Source: DAMCAP01 sp964370205 (GTDB lineage Bacteria > Bacillota > Clostridia > Oscillospirales > Ruminococcaceae). From it: a stretch of DNA of 17,289 nt. The notes below the pieces were generated by a model that was given only the letters and a program-made list of their open reading frames with translations, was not told where the DNA came from and made no database searches. The position numbers were made by a program, and so were the translations under genes. Every line of letters starts with the position of its first letter. Position 1 is the first letter of the stretch. The stretch lies in contig CAYJIK010000039.1 of the NCBI GenBank assembly GCA_964370205.1, positions 1-17,289 of the forward strand, written 5' to 3'. This document shows positions 14,413 through 17,289 of this stretch, in pieces.

Positions 14413-14438
14413 GACCATATTCCTTTCCGGTTTGGTTA

Positions 14439-14969
14439 CTATTGAGCTGCGGGCTCAGCTGCTTCTTTGCCTGTGATGTCCGCTGCGCTCTTGCCTCTCA
14501 GTGTCGCGATTTCATCGAGACTTCTGAGGTTCTTCAGGCCGTTCATAGTGGCTGTAACCACGTTGCAGGGGTTGTTTGAGCGTATGCACTTTGTTCTGAT
14601 GTCTCTGACACCAACTGCTTCAAGTACCGCTCTAACAGCGCCGCCTGCGATAACGCCTGTACCTTCTGGGGCGGGCAGTAGAAGCACTTCGCCTGCGCCG
14701 AACTTGCCTTTGATCTCGTGGGGGATTGTTGTGCCCTTTAGAGAAATCTTGAACAGGTTCTTCTTAGCGTCGTCTATGCCTTTTCTGATGGCGTCCGGAA
14801 CTTCCGATGCCTTGCCCAGACCGTAGCCTACTATGCCGTTACCGTCACCCACCACTACAAGGGCAGAAAACTTAAATATTCTACCACCCTTAACGGTTTT
14901 GGATACACGGTTTATTGATACTACCTTCTCTTGTAAATCGAGTGTAGTTGCGTCTATACGGGTTGTCAA
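14439..14969 (-). CDS. rpsE: 30S ribosomal protein S5
   Basis: S5 lies at the mRNA entry tunnel of the small subunit and affects decoding accuracy; changes in its N-terminal loop can give spectinomycin resistance. The 176-residue product has the dsRNA-binding-like N-terminal domain with VVVGDGNGIVGYGLGKA (about residues 37-53), then GEVLLLPAPEGTGVIAGG in the C-terminal domain. The start is TTG at 14969, preceded by GGGAGGG; I found no upstream ATG that fits. It follows rplR by 15 bases and precedes rpmD, the conserved spc order. Confidence 0.98.
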   Translation of the reverse strand: MTTRIDATTLDLQEKVVSINRVSKTVKGGRIFKFSALVVVGDGNGIVGYGLGKASEVPDAIRKGIDDAKKNLFKISLKGTTIPHEIKGKFGAGEVLLLPAPEGTGVIAGGAVRAVLEAVGVRDIRTKCIRSNNPCNVVTATMNGLKNLRSLDEIATLRGKSAADITGKEAAEPAAQ

Positions 14970-14984
14970 TGCTTTCCCTCCCTT

Positions 14985-15344
14985 TTAAAAGATGAGTCCA
15001 CCCTCGCGGGCACCCTCTGCCAGTTCTTTTACACGGCCGTGGTAGATGTATCCGCTTCTGTCAAAGACAACGTTTGTGATGCCCTTGCCCTTAGCTTTTT
15101 CCGCTACCATTACGCCTACTTTTTTAGCCGCCTCCGTATCACCTGTCTTACCCTCGAAGGATTTTTCCAGTGTGGAAGCTGCAGCCAAAGTTACACCATT
15201 TACGTCGTCAATTATCTGTGCGTACATATGCTTACCTGAACGGAAAACACAAAGTCTTGGACGCTCGGGTGTGCCGTTTATCTTGTTACGCACTCTCTGA
15301 TGACGCTTAATTCTTGCCTTGTTGCTGGATTTTTTGTTTATCAT
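14985..15344 (-). CDS. rplR: 50S ribosomal protein L18
   Basis: L18 binds 5S rRNA and, with L5, anchors it in the central protuberance. The 119-residue product has the basic N-terminal tail KKSSNKARIKRHQRVR, the ERPRLCVFRSGKHMYAQIIDD segment (about residues 27-47) and the conserved ending FDRSGYIYHGRVKELAEGAREGGL. ATG at 15344 follows GGGAG. A 71-base gap with a small hairpin separates it from rplF. Confidence 0.98.
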   Translation of the reverse strand: MINKKSSNKARIKRHQRVRNKINGTPERPRLCVFRSGKHMYAQIIDDVNGVTLAAASTLEKSFEGKTGDTEAAKKVGVMVAEKAKGKGITNVVFDRSGYIYHGRVKELAEGAREGGLIF

Positions 15345-15382
15345 GCTTTTCTCCCTTTCCGGCGAGTAAAAAGCTTTGCGTC

Positions 15383-15403
15383 GGCATAGTTATTAGCTAC
15401 GCC
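15383..15403 (-). other. small hairpin between rplF and rplR
   Basis: A 7-bp stem (15397-15403 with 15383-15389) with a 7-base loop occupies the rplF-rplR gap. One pair is G-U on the minus strand, which fits transcription of the cluster. No T tract follows. Function unknown; it could be chance. Confidence 0.3.
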
Positions 15404-15415
15404 GCTTTAGCCGCT

Positions 15416-15961
15416 CTACTTCTTACCTTTACCCGCTTTTCCTTCCTTACGGATAATAACTTCGCCCAGATAACGCACTCCTTTGCCCTTATATGGCTCG
15501 GGGGGACGCTTTTCTCTGACCTCGGCGGCAAATTGACCGACCTTTTGCTTGTCAGTACCATGGATTATGATTCTGTTAGGCTGTGGAACTTCTATGGTTA
15601 TGCCCTCAATCTCCGGCACCTTAACAAGGTGGGAATAGCCCAGTGTCATGGAGAGCACGTTGCCTTCCTTAGCTACACGGTAACCGGTACCCTGTACTTC
15701 AAGTTCCTTCTTAAAGCCTTCGTGAACACCAACTACCATGTTGGAGATAAGTGTTCTGGTTAGACCGTGAAGACTTCTGTGCAGTTTGCCGTCTGTAGGG
15801 CGGACTACAAGTATCTCTGTGTCTGTTATCTCGATGTTCATTTCCTCGGAAAACGACTGAGACAGTGTGCCCTTAGGCCCTTTGATTGTGAGGGAGTTAC
15901 CGTCACGCTCTATACTTACTCCCGCAGGAACAGGTATAGGCTTTCTTCCTATTCTTGACAT
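15416..15961 (-). CDS. rplF: 50S ribosomal protein L6
   Basis: L6 sits near the factor-binding centre of the large subunit. The 181-residue product has two repeated alpha/beta domains. The first opens MSRIGRKPIPVPAGV with the GPKGTLSQ turn. The second carries the GTDKQKVGQFAAEVREKRPPEPYKGKG signature (about residues 134-160, shown in part) and ends in a lysine-rich tail. ATG at 15961 is preceded by a purine-rich AGGAGGAGG site. It starts 12 bases after the rpsH stop. Confidence 0.98.
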   Translation of the reverse strand: MSRIGRKPIPVPAGVSIERDGNSLTIKGPKGTLSQSFSEEMNIEITDTEILVVRPTDGKLHRSLHGLTRTLISNMVVGVHEGFKKELEVQGTGYRVAKEGNVLSMTLGYSHLVKVPEIEGITIEVPQPNRIIIHGTDKQKVGQFAAEVREKRPPEPYKGKGVRYLGEVIIRKEGKAGKGKK

Positions 15962-15973
15962 ATGCCCTCCTCC

Positions 15974-16372
15974 TTACCAAACATAGGCAAGCAGTTCGCC
16001 GCCCACGTTTTGCTTTCTTGCGTTTTTGTCTGTCATAACACCCTTAGAGGTGGAGAGTATCGCAACACCCAGTCCTCTCATTACTCGTGGCATCTCTTCG
16101 CAGCTTGTGTAAATTCTAAGACCCGGCTTAGATACACGTCTGAGGCCTGTGATAACAGGGCTTTTCGATGCAGAGTACTTTAGCGTTATATGAAGCACGC
16201 CCTGGCCGTTGTCAGCTTCAAATGTGAAGCCTTTTATATATCCCTCTTCCAGCAGTATAGCTGCTATAGCCTTCTTCATGTTGGAAGCAGGAACATCAAC
16301 CGTAGAGTGCTTTGCTTTACTTGCGTTACGAATACGGGTTAGCATATCCGCTATTGCGTCGGTTGTATGCAT
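15974..16372 (-). CDS. rpsH: 30S ribosomal protein S8
   Basis: S8 binds helix 21 of 16S rRNA and organises the central domain. In E. coli it also represses the spc operon by binding mRNA at the start of rplE. The 132-residue product opens with DAIADMLTRIRNAS and has the C-terminal rRNA-binding segment STSKGVMTDKNARKQNVGGE. ATG at 16372 follows AGGAGG. It lies 27 bases after rpsN. A structured region ahead of rplE in this window could be a place for S8 control, which is inference. Confidence 0.98.
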   Translation of the reverse strand: MHTTDAIADMLTRIRNASKAKHSTVDVPASNMKKAIAAILLEEGYIKGFTFEADNGQGVLHITLKYSASKSPVITGLRRVSKPGLRIYTSCEEMPRVMRGLGVAILSTSKGVMTDKNARKQNVGGELLAYVW

Positions 16373-16399
16373 GTTGTAAACCTCCTATCTTAAACTCAC

Positions 16400-16585
16400 T
16401 TACCAGCTAGCCTTCTTCACTCCGGGGATCTGACCTTTATAGGCCAGTTCTCTGAAGCAGATACGGCATATGGCATACTTGCGCAGGTAAGCATGGGGTC
16501 TGCCGCATATCTTGCAGCGGTTGTGTGCTCTTGTTGAAAATTTAGGCTCTCTAAGTTGCTTAATTTTCATTGACGTTTTTGCCAT
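16400..16585 (-). CDS. rpsN: 30S ribosomal protein S14, zinc-binding type
   Basis: S14 lies in the head of the small subunit. This is the short zinc-binding form of 61 residues found in Firmicutes. The zinc ribbon is complete: Cys24, Cys27, Cys40 and Cys43, in the arrangement CKIC and CRIC around GRPHAYLRKYAI. The C-terminus PGVKKASW is typical. ATG at 16585 follows AAGGAGG, and rplE ends 14 bases upstream. Confidence 0.98.
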   Translation of the reverse strand: MAKTSMKIKQLREPKFSTRAHNRCKICGRPHAYLRKYAICRICFRELAYKGQIPGVKKASW

Positions 16586-16599
16586 GAATACCCTCCTTA

Positions 16600-17139
16600 C
16601 TACTTAGCAAACGGAGCGCCCAGATGGGTCAGTAGCTCCATTGCTTCCTTATCAGTTTTCGCCGTGGTGACAAAGGTAATATCCATACCCCTCACCTTGT
16701 CAATCTTATCGTAGTCTATTTCAGGGAACACCAGCTGCTCTCTGAGTCCGAAGGAGTAGTTACCCTTGCCGTCAAATCCGTTTGCGTTTATACCTCTAAA
16801 GTCACGCACGCGAGGAAGCGCTATCGAGAATAGTCTGTCGATAAACTCGTACATTCTCGCACCTCTCAGTGTAACTTTTGCGCCGATGATCATGCCCTGA
16901 CGCAGTTTAAAGTTAGCAACAGACTTCTTAGCTTTACAAGGGATTGCCTTTTGACCGGTGATCTTGCCGAGATCGCTCAGAATTGCTTCTATCATCTTCT
17001 GATTGTCTCTAGCCTCACCGCAACCCACGTTAACAACTACCTTCTCAAGTTTAGGAACCTGCATTATGCTCTTGTAGGAAAATTCCTTCAGTAGCGCAGG
17101 CACTATCTCGGCATTGTATCGCTCTTTTAGCCTTGGCAT
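16600..17139 (-). CDS. rplE: 50S ribosomal protein L5
   Basis: L5 binds 5S rRNA, sits in the central protuberance and bridges to S13. The 179-residue product has the family length. It opens MPRLKERYNAEIV and shows the VVNVGCGEARDN segment, the RVRDFRGIN segment and GLREQLVFPEIDYDK in the C-terminal half. ATG at 17139 follows AAAGGAACGAAC, a moderate site. The expected upstream neighbour is rplX, but at least 150 bases without a recognisable coding end precede it. That gap contains a three-way junction. Confidence 0.98.
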   Translation of the reverse strand: MPRLKERYNAEIVPALLKEFSYKSIMQVPKLEKVVVNVGCGEARDNQKMIEAILSDLGKITGQKAIPCKAKKSVANFKLRQGMIIGAKVTLRGARMYEFIDRLFSIALPRVRDFRGINANGFDGKGNYSFGLREQLVFPEIDYDKIDKVRGMDITFVTTAKTDKEAMELLTHLGAPFAK

Positions 17140-17159
17140 TTTTGTTCGTTCCTTTCTGT

Positions 17160-17226
17160 TTCGGTCTTGCGCAGCCGGACACCCTCGGTGTGGACTGTCA
17201 CAGCTCGGTTTTTGCCGAGAACCGAA
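17160..17226 (-). promoter_or_regulatory. three-way RNA junction upstream of rplE
   Basis: On the minus strand 17221-17226 pairs with 17160-17165 (6 bp) and closes a junction. Inside are a hairpin of 5 bp (17215-17219 with 17204-17208) and a bulged stem formed by 17195-17197/17172-17174, 17192-17193/17175-17176 and 17187-17191/17179-17183, with a 3-base loop. No T tract follows, and rplE starts 20 bases downstream. A ribosomal-protein binding site is a reasonable guess, given that E. coli S8 acts at this junction, but similarity to that site has not been shown. Confidence 0.5.
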
Positions 17227-17289
17227 GCATTATGAATTATTGTTTCGGTATTTACTCGCTCTGTATGCTGTGGAAGCTAGGATGTAGCT
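17227..17289. other. window end, no coding end recognised
   Basis: On the minus strand all three frames contain stops within these bases. None gives a C-terminus resembling L24, the usual product encoded before rplE. The rplX gene, if present, must end beyond the window. Confidence 0.4.

Noticed and set aside
1..17289. CRISPR arrays, transposase genes, phage genes or toxin-antitoxin pairs
   Set aside because: No spaced direct repeats and no recognisable genes of these kinds were found on either strand.

Overview
The window looks like chromosomal core sequence of a low-to-mid GC Firmicute, probably a clostridium of the Oscillospiraceae/Ruminococcaceae type. The spc/alpha ribosomal gene order is Firmicute-like, and a small KOW-domain gene sits between map and infA, as in clostridia. 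The lid of adenylate kinase is the zinc type, Shine-Dalgarno sites are strong, and TTG and GTG starts are common. The genus assignment is inference.

Region 1 (1-1596) holds no convincing protein gene. On the minus strand a good sigma-A promoter (895-923) with an A/T-rich upstream tract faces left. Downstream of it lie about 890 bases packed with nested and long-range helices, ending in a GC-rich terminator hairpin at the window edge (1-26). Five of the helices contain G-U pairs that exist only in the minus-strand RNA. I read this as a large ornate noncoding RNA, in the size class of GOLLD, ROOL and OLE, that I cannot assign to a family. It is the most interesting object in the window. A divergent promoter (1254-1282) starts a structured leader of about 300 bases for murA.

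Region 2 (1597-6971, plus strand) carries five genes: murA (peptidoglycan precursor synthesis), walJ (metallo-beta-lactamase fold), rlmH (23S rRNA methylation), a cation diffusion facilitator whose metal site suggests manganese, and a HisJ-type PHP phosphatase. A strong terminator follows at 6947-6971. The larger gaps between these genes hold small repeats: a MITE-like element with inverted ends before walJ, and two palindromes with shared flanks but different cores.

Region 3 (7166-17289, minus strand, read right to left) is the spc/alpha ribosomal cluster: rplE, rpsN, rpsH, rplF, rplR, rpsE, rpmD, rplO, secY, adk, map, a KOW gene, infA, rpmJ, rpsM, rpsK, rpsD, rpoA and rplQ. It ends in a bidirectional terminator (7166-7195). 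The genes supply ribosomal proteins, the Sec channel, nucleotide balance, N-terminal methionine removal, initiation factor 1 and the RNA polymerase alpha subunit. Most junctions are tight or overlapping, but several longer gaps carry RNA hairpins: a three-way junction before rplE, tandem hairpins between rplO and secY, and a long nested hairpin between secY and adk. These are candidate regulatory or processing sites.
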